DNA of 63,317 nucleotides from Cognataquiflexum nitidum. GTDB lineage: Bacteria > Bacteroidota > Bacteroidia > Cytophagales > Cyclobacteriaceae. This document shows, piece after piece, positions 36,276 to 45,617 of this stretch. The translations under genes and the position numbers were made by a program. The DNA is taken from assembly GCF_022538055.1 (NCBI RefSeq), contig NZ_JAKZAM010000031.1:1-63317 (forward strand), read 5' to 3'. Every line of letters begins with the position of its first letter. The first letter of the stretch is position 1. A model generated the notes under the pieces. That model had not been told where the DNA came from. It made no database searches and worked only from the letters and a program-made list of their open reading frames with translations.

Positions 36276-38315
36276 TTAATCAAGGAGAGAAGGATTGAAT
36301 TCCACTATTCTTCCATCCCAAATATAGAAAGCAACGTTTCCATTTGGGAAAGTAAAACCATTAACACTATAAATCAAAGGGTTCGAATACAAAGGTAAGA
36401 GTCTTTCAAAATCATAACTAGTTAAATTTAGCCTATGAAAAGTTTGATCCATTACTAAATACAACATATCATTGAAGACAATCGGCTCTTTATAAGTCAA
36501 AGTTCCCTTAAGAGAAATCTGACCCTCAGGAATCCATTCCAAAGTTGTTTTATCGAGCCTTTTTAAAATTTTGTCTGTAAGGTAATCCCTCGGCTGAATA
36601 GCAAAAATCTCCCCACCTTTCTGAAAAACATAGTCACGGGGATTTCTTCCAAAAAACCCGGGAAACGACTTATCATCAATTTTTTCCCATGTATTATTTT
36701 CAATACTGTAACTATATCTCGCTTGGGTATTCCCTTGATCTTCTAGTGAAATCCGATAATAATTCCCTTCGAAAATAATATTTTTATTCAAAGGAAAAAT
36801 TGAAATCGGATTACCCAAATACTCGGGTAAATCAGCCAGCTTGACTACTTGATTTGAAAAAGGATCAAAACTGTAAAATGACCTTACATCATTTCCCATT
36901 TCATCCTCACCCGAACCAAAATAAATTTTCCCGTGAAATGATTTTAAAAAAGAATAGAAATTATAATCTGAAGGTAATGTCGTGATTTCTTGAAATTGAA
37001 AATCATTATTGAAATCAATAAAACAAATTTTATTGTTTGCCATAAAATAACCTTTGTTGTCTATTGTAACCCCATCCAAACTATTAGGATTAAATTCATT
37101 ATTTATATATCCTTTCAATAAAAATGGGCTTTGAATCTTGAAATCCATTGAATTGGTTGTGTTAATACCAAAATTTTGGACAAATAATTTGCCTATCCTA
37201 TCAGGATATATTTTGTTATGGTCAAAAATTATTTCCATTGAATTTTCCTCAATTGAGACAGTCTGAAATGGATATTCATTTCCAAATTCATCGAAAAGCT
37301 TGTTGAATCCCTCTAAATCAGGCCCGAAATTATTTCCCCGAAAAATTACCGGTTGTCCAAAATCTATTACCACCGACTGATTTGGATCTAATTGGGTTGG
37401 GTTCAATAAAAATAACTGCCCAAGTGCAAATTCCTTTCCTCTGATTTCAACTGTTACATTTGGGTTTTGGATGGCACTTGATAAACTGTAAACAGGGATT
37501 TCTATAATATTATCCTCTATCGTAGTCGGCGAAACAGGTATGCCACTGAGCTTCACTATCAGGTCTGAACTGAAAAAATATTTGCCTGTGATTTGGTATA
37601 GGTCGCGAAAATTAACATTTCTAATATTTTTGACATCAAAGATTGGATCCTTAAAAACAAAAACCCTTTTAAACTCTCTTTGGATCTCAGTATCTGAAAT
37701 GAATATTGACAATTCTGTGGTTTTAGTATTGATTAATGCTACTAATTCACTTGGTATTATAAACTTCAGATGTGTTTCACTACCGGAAATTATCTCAGCT
37801 TCATACACAGCTATTTTTACATTTTTTGCAGAAATACCAGAACTGAAATTATTCCCAATCACCTCCACAGTGTCCCCAAAATAAACCTCATTGTTAAAAT
37901 TAATTTTTTCAACAAAAAATCCTCCTGAACCGGTGCTGACAAAAGAAACCGGTTGTGAATAAACAATATTTTTATTTGTTTTTATGTAGGCAGCTACCCA
38001 ATAATTTACATCTTTCTTAAGTATGGTGGTGATAACCATTTGAAAAAATAATTCAGGTTTTCCCAACATCTTTGTAACACTCAACGGTTGGATTTTGGGT
38101 TCTGGAAATGCTGATACTGCAAAGCCATATTCAATAATCTCATCTGACCCATAATCAAAAACATTTGCCGCTACAGAAATACCTTGGGTATTGGTTTCTT
38201 GAATTTCAGCCACACTAAACCTCGGATTCGTTGCGGGTTTGACATCCTCTTCTTTTTGACAGGAATAGAAAAATGAAACTGTCAAAACCAATATTGATAA
38301 AACTCTTGCTTTCAT
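36276..38315 (-). CDS. IPT/TIG-domain lipoprotein with possible kelch-like propeller
   Basis: The 679-residue protein has a lipoprotein signal (MKARVLSILVLTVSFFYSCQ; Cys19). Several immunoglobulin-like IPT/TIG units follow, the clearest being VYFGDTVEVIGNNFSSG and the later SVVIDFGQPVIFRGNNFGPD. The C-terminal half (about 390-679) contains repeated strands with YSFDPFSNQVVKLADLPEY and NNTWEKIDD, reminiscent of kelch repeats. It is anchored in the outer or inner membrane and probably binds a polymer or protein; inference only. It starts 12 bases after the stop of the 38328-39548 gene, so the two are co-transcribed. Confidence 0.75.
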   Translation of the reverse strand: MKARVLSILVLTVSFFYSCQKEEDVKPATNPRFSVAEIQETNTQGISVAANVFDYGSDEIIEYGFAVSAFPEPKIQPLSVTKMLGKPELFFQMVITTILKKDVNYWVAAYIKTNKNIVYSQPVSFVSTGSGGFFVEKINFNNEVYFGDTVEVIGNNFSSGISAKNVKIAVYEAEIISGSETHLKFIIPSELVALINTKTTELSIFISDTEIQREFKRVFVFKDPIFDVKNIRNVNFRDLYQITGKYFFSSDLIVKLSGIPVSPTTIEDNIIEIPVYSLSSAIQNPNVTVEIRGKEFALGQLFLLNPTQLDPNQSVVIDFGQPVIFRGNNFGPDLEGFNKLFDEFGNEYPFQTVSIEENSMEIIFDHNKIYPDRIGKLFVQNFGINTTNSMDFKIQSPFLLKGYINNEFNPNSLDGVTIDNKGYFMANNKICFIDFNNDFQFQEITTLPSDYNFYSFLKSFHGKIYFGSGEDEMGNDVRSFYSFDPFSNQVVKLADLPEYLGNPISIFPLNKNIIFEGNYYRISLEDQGNTQARYSYSIENNTWEKIDDKSFPGFFGRNPRDYVFQKGGEIFAIQPRDYLTDKILKRLDKTTLEWIPEGQISLKGTLTYKEPIVFNDMLYLVMDQTFHRLNLTSYDFERLLPLYSNPLIYSVNGFTFPNGNVAFYIWDGRIVEFNPSLLD

Positions 38316-38327
38316 AATCTCCTCAAA

Positions 38328-39548
38328 TTAAAAACGTAAACCAATAAGGAATGAACTGACCAATCTATCGTAAATAACCACATTGAAAGGGAGACTTACA
38401 CTCATCATTTCAGGATTTTGACTGATCTGAAATTCCGCCACCAATCCAATCCTATTGCTCAGATTGATGATACTCCCAATTTTGCCGATCGGGCTGACAA
38501 ACCTCCTCTTGAATTCCGTCAACGGCTCCTCATAGAGTGTTGTGATCCCGTTGGAATTCAATGTCTGATCGATAATTGAAAATTCACTTTCGATAGTACT
38601 ATAATTCGAGGCGACACCAAATCCAACATAGGAATCTATATTCCCCAACCTGATCCAAGTAAAATTGATAGTAGCAGGAACGGTAATCGTCCTTGCGGAA
38701 TATGTTTCTGTGGCGGTCATGTATTGCTCTGTGGAAACATATTCCGAAATCACCGTATTGTCCTGATTCATGAAAACAATAGAGACATCCATTGACAATC
38801 TTGGCCATTTCCTGAACTGATGGGTTTTGACACCTATCTGGAAAATAGGGAATAAACTAGTTTCAAAAGCGTCCTTTCTGTTGCCCGTTATGATAGCTGG
38901 GGATAGGGCTATAGAAGATATCCCTGCTGAAAGCACAGGAGAAATCTTAACAAAAGGCTCCTTTTTAAAATGAATTTCATATTCAAGATTTTCGCATAGG
39001 TGGTATTTTGACAATATTGAGATGAAATTAAATTCCTCATAATTTGAATTGAAAATATCCTGATATAACTCATCGGTACAATCTCCAGCCACCAACATAT
39101 TCAGGGTAGCAATGTAGGGTCTTTTGAATTCGCTGAATTGCCTCCCATTTATTTCCTCCTTCTCGTAGCGTGCCACAAGCTCCACAATTTCAGAACCCGT
39201 GTCGATATAAAAAATATTTCTGCTTCGGAGCAAGGTGAGTTTTCCTGTAATCAAAACCTGAACAAATTCAACTTCATTTCTCCCAGGTAATTTTTTGGCC
39301 ATATAAAACCACCCATTATCAAAACCAAATCCTGCTATATCAGTCGGCGACAGCGTTTTTGACTTTTCACCAGGTTTTGAAAAACGGATATTATCATAAG
39401 ATTCATGGTCAAATTTCTTTTCAAATTTCCCACTCACTTTGGATCCTTCGATGGTGATAATATAATCCCCAGATTGGGCATTGGAGTATTGTACAAATGA
39501 AAAAAGACATAATGCCAAAAATAAAATTAAGGAGAGGCTTTTTCTCAT
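38328..39548 (-). CDS. Outer-membrane beta-barrel-type protein, paralogue 1
   Basis: The ATG at 39548 gives 406 residues with a signal peptide (MRKSLSLILFLALCLFSFVQ). The N-terminal part (GDYIITIEGSKVSGKFEKK, LSPTDIAGFGFDNGW) is followed by a long strand-rich C-terminal half ending in Phe (FLIGLRF), as in outer-membrane barrels. It is a diverged paralogue of the 40088-41314 product: shared positions include SG near residue 35, the P-x-DI-x-GFG-x-x-NG block and PF-x-KISP near the middle. Function unknown. It belongs to the duplicated lon-rseP segment. Confidence 0.78.
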   Translation of the reverse strand: MRKSLSLILFLALCLFSFVQYSNAQSGDYIITIEGSKVSGKFEKKFDHESYDNIRFSKPGEKSKTLSPTDIAGFGFDNGWFYMAKKLPGRNEVEFVQVLITGKLTLLRSRNIFYIDTGSEIVELVARYEKEEINGRQFSEFKRPYIATLNMLVAGDCTDELYQDIFNSNYEEFNFISILSKYHLCENLEYEIHFKKEPFVKISPVLSAGISSIALSPAIITGNRKDAFETSLFPIFQIGVKTHQFRKWPRLSMDVSIVFMNQDNTVISEYVSTEQYMTATETYSARTITVPATINFTWIRLGNIDSYVGFGVASNYSTIESEFSIIDQTLNSNGITTLYEEPLTEFKRRFVSPIGKIGSIINLSNRIGLVAEFQISQNPEMMSVSLPFNVVIYDRLVSSFLIGLRF

Positions 39549-39662
39549 AAAAGGGCAATTAGACAATTAACCTAACAATGATACCCAAAAAAATAATATT
39601 AATAAATAAGGGGAAAAAATAAATTTTCATCCCCTTTGAAACTTTGATTTTTAGCCAAATTA

Positions 39663-39858
39663 AGGCCCTGTAAATACTTCAGGACGCTATTCCCTATCGC
39701 AGAGACCATCAGTGCAAGAAGTAACACCATCCCCACTTTATGGACATTATTCAAAAACTTATCAGAAGGTGCCTGACCTGAACCATTTCACAAATTAGAA
39801 ACATTACATGGCCACCATCGAGTAGGGAAATGAGCGAGAGGTTCATAGAAATTAGGAT
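39663..39858 (-). pseudogene. Fossil of the rseP 3' end
   Basis: On the minus strand this stretch aligns with the last 60 or so codons of intact rseP (41417-41612), from the LLPIPALDGGHVMFLLYEM region to the stop. The conserved AAAAACTTATCAGAAGGTGC block (39753-39772) is identical in both. Two single-base deletions shift the frame: one after the codons for EMV, one just before the former stop. The decayed rseP terminator follows at 39607-39637. It joins directly to the lon fragment at about 39857-39862. Confidence 0.85.
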
Positions 39859-40020
39859 CTTTGATTGATATAATTGATTTTCAAAATTCTTCATATAGAA
39901 CTGTATGACATAAAAGCTCTCAAGAAATTAACAAAATAAAGAAGAACCTTCATTTTAAGAAGGTTCTTCTTTCAAAATCAATGAAAATGCCAAGGGTATT
40001 TTCTGTACAAAATTGGCAGA
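39859..40020 (-). pseudogene. Fossil of the lon 5' end with its upstream region
   Basis: The ATG at 39894-39892 followed by codons for KNFENQLYQS reproduces the first codons of intact lon (NNFENQLYQS) and stops at the junction. Upstream, 39895-40020 matches the region before lon (36151-36272), including the AAGAACCTT hairpin and the ATGCCAAG...ATTGGCAG block. Similarity ends exactly where the IPT/TIG gene stop begins in the intact copy. Only about 12 codons of lon survive. Confidence 0.85.
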
Positions 40021-40087
40021 AATTGGTAGGATATGAGTAAATAAATAAGTCGGATTTTTGCAGATTACTTCACAAACATAAGCACTG

Positions 40088-41314
40088 CTAAAATTTAACT
40101 GCAATATTTAGAGAGTAACCATACAAAGAATATTTGTAGTGACCTGAAGCTTGGACAGAAGGTGCACTTGCAAAAATCTCTCCATATCGGGACATTCTAT
40201 GGACTTGCCCTTCTAAAACCAATGCCATTTTTGAAGTTATACTTCTGGTCACACCTAATCTAACAAGCAATCCAATGTTATTGCCAACATCTAGGTATTG
40301 GGGATCAAATGATTCAATAAGTGATCCATTACTTCTTCTTGCATCAGCTACGATTTCATTGGTGGTTTTATTCAGTATTCTGTAATTCATTCCTATCCCG
40401 GAATGAACTTTAAAGCGATTGTTCCCCATCAAATAATAATTGAACAACAAAGGAATGCCAATACTGTTAAGTTCATAGTCCTCAAAGAGAATAAAACGAC
40501 CTCCCATTACAGGAAAATCAATATTCATAGTGGCTTGGAATTTTTGAATAACAAGACCTGAGGTTATAAAAACCCTCGGTGCATCCCTGATCAAATGAAA
40601 ATCCAATAAGGCATTGACCCCTATAGAACTATTAACTTCCCCCGTTGAGGAATAAGTGCCGTTTACGTCTTGAAACATTCGGTAATATCCTACTCCTACA
40701 TTAGGACTGATTTTAAGAAAAGGATAGTCTGCCCCAAACTCTTCATATTCATAACCATTCAATTCGTGATATTCCCTAAATAACTCTTTAATCGCATTTT
40801 TTTTGGGTGGAACATTCCTTATTTTTTCAACAAATTCGTATTCCATACCTGTTCCAAGCCCATAGGCCAAAAGACCTATATATCCAAATGATTCAGTCTT
40901 AACCTGCCTCATATTTACTTCTTTATTTTGCTTGAATTCAAGTCTTTTCAGCCCCTCTTCAAGTTCTATAAACAGCTGGTCATTATACTTTAAAAAACTC
41001 TTTTCCCCAACAATAATCTCTTCAAAAAAAAACATTTCACCAGTATTGGGGTGATTTGCGGATCTATATCTTGCACCATTGGCAAGCCCAAATCCCTTGA
41101 TATCTTCAGGCTTGAATATGGTATCTAAAATTCCTTCTGCTGAAAATTCCAAAACCTTATATCTTCGGGGGTCTAAAGGCTTTTGTACCTCCCCGGAGAT
41201 AATCTCACCAGATAAATCAACAACATAATCCTTTTTGTCATTTTGAGCAAAACAAAGAGTGCTGATGAAATTCAAAGAAGCCATCAGGAGGAAAAGGCTG
41301 ATTATTTTTTTCAT
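40088..41314 (-). CDS. Outer-membrane beta-barrel-type protein, paralogue 2
   Basis: The 408-residue protein has a signal peptide (MKKIISLFLLMASLNFISTLCFAQ), an N-terminal domain with KPEDIKGFGLANGARY, a middle helical part (ELFREYHELNGYEYEEFG) and a strand-rich C-terminal half ending NIAVKF. It is the paralogue of the 38328-39548 product, with low but clear similarity throughout. It lies between intact rseP and the lon fossil, in the position that the other paralogue holds next to intact lon. Function unknown. Confidence 0.78.
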   Translation of the reverse strand: MKKIISLFLLMASLNFISTLCFAQNDKKDYVVDLSGEIISGEVQKPLDPRRYKVLEFSAEGILDTIFKPEDIKGFGLANGARYRSANHPNTGEMFFFEEIIVGEKSFLKYNDQLFIELEEGLKRLEFKQNKEVNMRQVKTESFGYIGLLAYGLGTGMEYEFVEKIRNVPPKKNAIKELFREYHELNGYEYEEFGADYPFLKISPNVGVGYYRMFQDVNGTYSSTGEVNSSIGVNALLDFHLIRDAPRVFITSGLVIQKFQATMNIDFPVMGGRFILFEDYELNSIGIPLLFNYYLMGNNRFKVHSGIGMNYRILNKTTNEIVADARRSNGSLIESFDPQYLDVGNNIGLLVRLGVTRSITSKMALVLEGQVHRMSRYGEIFASAPSVQASGHYKYSLYGYSLNIAVKF

Positions 41315-41361
41315 AATTTTTTTTAAATCTTATAAACATAGTCGAAATAATTGTAAAAAAT

Positions 41362-41394
41362 AAAAAGGGGATGAAAAAAATTTTCATCCCCTTT
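41362..41394 (-). terminator. Terminator of rseP
   Basis: On the minus strand AAAGGGGATGAAAA and TTTCATCCCCTTT form a long stem followed by TTATTTT. A decayed copy is found at 39607-39637 in the duplicated segment. Confidence 0.8.
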
Positions 41395-41416
41395 GAAATC
41401 TTGAATTTTGAATAAA

Positions 41417-42736
41417 CTAAGGCCCTGTAAATAACTTCAGGATGTCATTTCCAATGGCAAAAACCATCAATGCTAGGAGAAGGACCATACCAACTTTCTG
41501 TGCATTTTCCAAAAACTTATCAGAAGGTGCTTGACCCGAAACCATCTCATAAAGTAGAAACATTACATGTCCACCGTCTAACGCAGGAATGGGCAATAGA
41601 TTCATGAAAGCCAGAATCATGGAAATCAAACCAGTGATGCTCCAGAATTTGACCCAATCCCAACTGTTGCCATAAATTTTTGCCATACCTATTGGTCCGC
41701 TTACGTTTTTGGCAGAAACTTCCCCAGTAAACATCTTGCCTAGGGCTTTGGCATTGACGATCACCACGCCAAAAGCACGCTGCGTGCCCTTGGTGATAGA
41801 CTGTGCAATTCCATATTTTTTGACAACTGGCTCTAGTAAAGGGTTAACTGCTATTCCGATAGTGCCTTCCTCGGAAATCTGGGCTGTTTTTTCCAATGTT
41901 TGCCCATTTCTTTCTACCAATATAGTGGCTTCTTTGCCCTTCAACTCAGCAAGGGAACTTTGCAAATCATTGAAATAGGCGATCTGCACGCCATTGACCC
42001 CTAAAATTTTGTCTCCTGCTTTCAACCCGATTTTTTCGGCGGTAGTATTTGGCGAGACTTCTCTTACATCAAAAGGCACCCTGATGTTGATAAAGCTAGA
42101 CATTGCCTGTTCACTATTGAATGAATTGATAAAGCCTCTTGGAATATCAATCTTGATGATCTCACCCCCGCGGTCAACGGTGTAATAACCACCACTACTT
42201 AGTAATGTCTCTCCACCGCTTAATTCATTGATGCTCTCATATGGCAATCCATTGACATCCAAAATCCTATCTCCATCCTGAAAACCGATCTGCTTTCCGA
42301 TTTCCAAGGCAACAATGCCGTTTTGGATAACTTGGTCCCTTGAATAGTAAGTTTCCCCTCTTTGGTAAACCAAAACCACAAAAATGATGATCCCTGTCAC
42401 GACATTTACTATAATTCCACCAAGCATGACGATCAATCGCTGCCATGCAGGCTTAGAGCGAAATTCCCAAGGCTGAGGTTCAGAGGAAAGCTGCTCGGTG
42501 TCCATGGACTCATCGACCATTCCCGAAATTTTGACAAATCCTCCCAAAGGAATAGCTCCTATGGAATATTCTGTCTCGCCCCATTGGAATCCAATAATTT
42601 TGGGGGGAAATCCGATGGAGAATTTCTCCACCCTCATGCCAAACATTTTGGCAGTAAGCAAGTGGCCTAACTCGTGAAGGCCTACTAATATTGACAAACC
42701 CAAAATCAATTGGGCAACCATGATCAGTGTATCCAT
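41417..42736 (-). CDS. rseP: Site-2 protease RseP (RIP metalloprotease)
   Basis: RseP cuts membrane-embedded anti-sigma factors and signal peptides inside the lipid bilayer. The 439-residue protein has the zinc motif HELGH at residues 21-25 in the first transmembrane segment. Two PDZ domains follow (about 110-190 and 205-280; DRILDVNG and DKILGVNGVQI), then the second catalytic motif NLLPIPALDGGHV near the C-terminus. Its start overlaps the dxr stop by one base (TAATG), a common pairing in bacteria. The 3' end has a duplicate fossil at 39663-39858. Confidence 0.95.
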   Translation of the reverse strand: MDTLIMVAQLILGLSILVGLHELGHLLTAKMFGMRVEKFSIGFPPKIIGFQWGETEYSIGAIPLGGFVKISGMVDESMDTEQLSSEPQPWEFRSKPAWQRLIVMLGGIIVNVVTGIIIFVVLVYQRGETYYSRDQVIQNGIVALEIGKQIGFQDGDRILDVNGLPYESINELSGGETLLSSGGYYTVDRGGEIIKIDIPRGFINSFNSEQAMSSFINIRVPFDVREVSPNTTAEKIGLKAGDKILGVNGVQIAYFNDLQSSLAELKGKEATILVERNGQTLEKTAQISEEGTIGIAVNPLLEPVVKKYGIAQSITKGTQRAFGVVIVNAKALGKMFTGEVSAKNVSGPIGMAKIYGNSWDWVKFWSITGLISMILAFMNLLPIPALDGGHVMFLLYEMVSGQAPSDKFLENAQKVGMVLLLALMVFAIGNDILKLFTGP

Positions 42737-43902
42737 TATACTTTACTCTTAATTAAATCTTCCGTGAGCATACGGGACATTTTGTCCGTATTTACATAAT
42801 CTTCCAATGTTGGATTCCTGACAAAATCCGACTTTATCATTACCTCTGCGATGATATCCGACATTTCAAGAAATCCGATTTGTTCCCTCAAAAATGCAGC
42901 CACAACGATCTCATTGGCAGCATTTAGTATACAAGGTGCATTTCCTCCTCTTTCCAGTGCTTCAAATGCCAAAGCAAGATTACGGAATGTTGAAACATCC
43001 GGTTTCTCGAAAGTCAGGTTAGGATATTTAGCAAAATCAAATCTTGGAAAATCTGCCTTTAGCCTGTCTGGGTAGCTCAATGCAAACTGAATAGGAATAC
43101 GCATATCAGGTAAGCCAAGTTGTGCTTTAATGCTTCCATCTTCAAATTGAATCAGGGAATGGATAATAGATTGGGGATGAACTACTACTTCAATTTGGTC
43201 TTTCCTGAGGCCAAACAACCATTTGGCTTCGATTACCTCTAGTCCTTTGTTCATCAAAGAAGCAGAATCAATAGTAATCTTCGCTCCCATATCCCAATTG
43301 GGATGTTTTAAAGCTTGGGCTTTAGTCACAGATTCCAAAAACAACCTGTCTTTTCCTCTAAATGGTCCTCCTGAGGCAGTCAGAATAATTTTCTCGATTG
43401 GATTATGAAACTCCCCTACCAAACATTGAAAAATTGCAGAATGTTCGGAATCAACCGGATAAATATTCACTCCTTTTTCCCGAGCCAATTTAGTCACCAA
43501 TTCACCAGCTACTACCAAAGTTTCTTTGTTAGCGAGAGCAATTGCTTTTCCTGCCTCGATTGCATTCATAGTAGGAATCAATCCAGAATAACCGACAAGG
43601 GCGGTCAGCACAATATCGATGGTCGCCATGGTGACGACGTCGGCCAAAGCTTTTTCTCCGGCAAAAACCTTGATTCCCAAAGGGAGCAATGCATCTCTTA
43701 CCTTTTCATATAGCCCCTCATTAGCTATTACCACACAGTTGGGCTGAAACTCAACAGCCTGATTGATCAATAAATCTGCGTTATTTTGGGCAGTCAGGAC
43801 CTCAACTTGAAATTTTTCGGCGTGTGATCGGATGACCTCGAGGGTCTGTGTCCCTATACTTCCTGTAGAGCCAAGGATGGCTACCTTCTTTTTTCCTGAC
43901 AT
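42736..43902 (-). CDS. dxr: 1-deoxy-D-xylulose 5-phosphate reductoisomerase
   Basis: Dxr makes 2-C-methylerythritol 4-phosphate, the first committed step of MEP isoprenoid synthesis. The ATG at 43902 gives 388 residues. The NADPH motif GSTGSIGTQTLEVI is near the N-terminus, ALANKETLVVAGEL in the middle, and VDSEHSAIFQCL is the metal and substrate site. TASGGPFRG is the flexible loop, with MNKGLEVIEAKWLF after it. Full length and coupled to rseP. Confidence 0.95.
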   Translation of the reverse strand: MSGKKKVAILGSTGSIGTQTLEVIRSHAEKFQVEVLTAQNNADLLINQAVEFQPNCVVIANEGLYEKVRDALLPLGIKVFAGEKALADVVTMATIDIVLTALVGYSGLIPTMNAIEAGKAIALANKETLVVAGELVTKLAREKGVNIYPVDSEHSAIFQCLVGEFHNPIEKIILTASGGPFRGKDRLFLESVTKAQALKHPNWDMGAKITIDSASLMNKGLEVIEAKWLFGLRKDQIEVVVHPQSIIHSLIQFEDGSIKAQLGLPDMRIPIQFALSYPDRLKADFPRFDFAKYPNLTFEKPDVSTFRNLALAFEALERGGNAPCILNAANEIVVAAFLREQIGFLEMSDIIAEVMIKSDFVRNPTLEDYVNTDKMSRMLTEDLIKSKV

Positions 43903-43966
43903 TAATTCATTTTGTATTAGCAAGGGACAAAGTCTATCTGTCTGATAAATTCCCTTTTGAACATGA

Positions 43967-44000
43967 CAAAATTACAAGGTTAAAGGACTTTTCCTTCAAA
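43967..44000 (-). promoter_or_regulatory. Candidate promoter of dxr-rseP
   Basis: On the minus strand TTTG (44000-43997) is followed after 22 bases by TAATTTTG (43974-43967), fitting the Bacteroidota consensus. The leader before the dxr ATG would be about 60 bases. Confidence 0.5.
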
Positions 44001-44024
44001 TTTTCCAGTCTTTTTGAAAAGGGG

Positions 44025-44032
44025 TAAATTTG
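44025..44032 (+). promoter_or_regulatory. Candidate -7 box of the HtrA protease gene
   Basis: TAAATTTG fits TAnnTTTG and lies about 70 bases before the ATG. A TTTT at 44001-44004 is at suitable spacing for a weak -33 element. The region is shared with the divergent dxr promoter. Confidence 0.4.
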
Positions 44033-44100
44033 GCACATAAATCGGTATAGTCATCAATAGATGTCACAAAAGGACTAACCCAACGTTACAACTATTCGTT

Positions 44101-45546
44101 ATGGATGTTATGATAAAAAATGCAAAGACAATTCTTTTAGCCTTTACGGCAGGTTTGTTAGGGGCTTGGGTTTTTCAGGAATTTAGCTCAATGTACAAAT
44201 TTCCTGACAAAAAAATAATTGAAAACTCTGATAATCAATCATTTAATGTCAATTATTCATTAGAGTCTGCCTCTAGTGCTACCACGCCTGTTTCATTTGT
44301 AGATGCTTCGGAAAAGAGCACTCCTTCAGTCGTCTTTATAAAGAATTTCTCGGGAACCGACCAAAGACGCTACAGCATGTTCGACTATTTTTTTGGAACA
44401 GAACCTACCCAACGAGTCAGTACAGGTTCAGGAGTAATCATCAGTGCTGACGGGTATATCATTACCAACAATCACGTCATCGACCGTGCCGAAACCATCG
44501 AAATTGTCCATCAAAAACGAACCTATCCGGCCAAACTAATAGGAACAGATAAGAATACCGACATTGCAGTATTGAAAGTGGAGGCGACAAATCTACCCGC
44601 AATTCAGTTAGGGAGCAGCCGTGCCCTCAAAATCGGAGAATGGGTGATTGCTGTAGGAAATCCCTTCAACTTGACTTCAACAGTGACAGCCGGTATTGTC
44701 TCAGCCAAGGAAAGACAGATCAATATTTTGGGAGGTGAATTTCCTTTGGAGTCTTTTATCCAAACAGATGCCCCCATCAACCCGGGCAATTCAGGGGGAG
44801 CTTTGGTCAATATCAATGGAGAATTGGTCGGTATCAATACTGCTATTCTTTCTAGGACGGGTTCTTATACAGGATATGGATTTGCAGTGCCGGTGGATAT
44901 TGCGATGAAAATCGCCAATGACCTGATCAAATACGGTGAAGTACAGAAAGCCATCCCCGGTTTGGAAGTAGTTGAAATCACTCCCGAACTCGCCGAGGAC
45001 ATGAAATTACCCTCACTGGATGGAGTTATCGTGACACACGTGGTCAGGGAAGGTGCAGCAGAAAAAGCCGGCATGCAAAAAAATGATGTGGTGACATGGA
45101 TTGAAAATATTGACATTACCGGAAAGGGAAGTTTTGAGGAAGTCCTTTCCTATTACAAACCCGGAGACAAAGTGCGTGTACAGTTCAAGCGTGGAAATGA
45201 ACTCAAAACTGCAACCCTCACCCTTCAAAATCTGGAAGGAACCACCGGAGTCATCAAGAGAGAATATTACGCTTCCAACTTGCTTGGAGCAAGGTTAGAA
45301 TCCGTCAATACCATAGAAAAAGACAAGTTCGGTATCAATTATGGCATCAAGATCACCGGTATTTCTCGTGGATATTTGAGGGATCTTGGATTGAATAACG
45401 GCTTTGTAATTACAATGGTCAATGGAGAACCCGCCACAAATCCGGAGCAAGTTGGCCTATATCTAGAAAAATTCAGCGGAAGGTTAAGACTCGAGGGAAT
45501 TACTCCAAGCGGACAACCCTTTATGCAGTCCTATAATGTGAGATAA
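44101..45546 (+). CDS. Do/DegP-type periplasmic serine protease (HtrA family)
   Basis: The 481-residue protein combines chaperone and protease activity on unfolded envelope proteins. The N-terminal membrane anchor or signal (residues 10-26) is followed by a trypsin-like domain. The catalytic triad is His in IITNNHVID, Asp in NTDIAVLKVE and Ser in NPGNSGGALVN. One clear PDZ domain follows (about 280-370), then a second degenerate one to the C-terminus. Full length. It lies divergent from dxr-rseP, another envelope-stress gene. Confidence 0.94.
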   Translation: MDVMIKNAKTILLAFTAGLLGAWVFQEFSSMYKFPDKKIIENSDNQSFNVNYSLESASSATTPVSFVDASEKSTPSVVFIKNFSGTDQRRYSMFDYFFGTEPTQRVSTGSGVIISADGYIITNNHVIDRAETIEIVHQKRTYPAKLIGTDKNTDIAVLKVEATNLPAIQLGSSRALKIGEWVIAVGNPFNLTSTVTAGIVSAKERQINILGGEFPLESFIQTDAPINPGNSGGALVNINGELVGINTAILSRTGSYTGYGFAVPVDIAMKIANDLIKYGEVQKAIPGLEVVEITPELAEDMKLPSLDGVIVTHVVREGAAEKAGMQKNDVVTWIENIDITGKGSFEEVLSYYKPGDKVRVQFKRGNELKTATLTLQNLEGTTGVIKREYYASNLLGARLESVNTIEKDKFGINYGIKITGISRGYLRDLGLNNGFVITMVNGEPATNPEQVGLYLEKFSGRLRLEGITPSGQPFMQSYNVR

Positions 45547-45617
45547 TTTTCCTAAATTAAGGTTTTGCAATCCACATCTACAAGATGAATTGTACTCCAA
45601 AATAGACACCACTACTT

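Noticed and set aside
39549..40087. A small RNA gene in the lon-rseP gap
   Set aside because: The hairpins there are explained as copies of the rseP and barrel-gene terminators in the duplication fossil.
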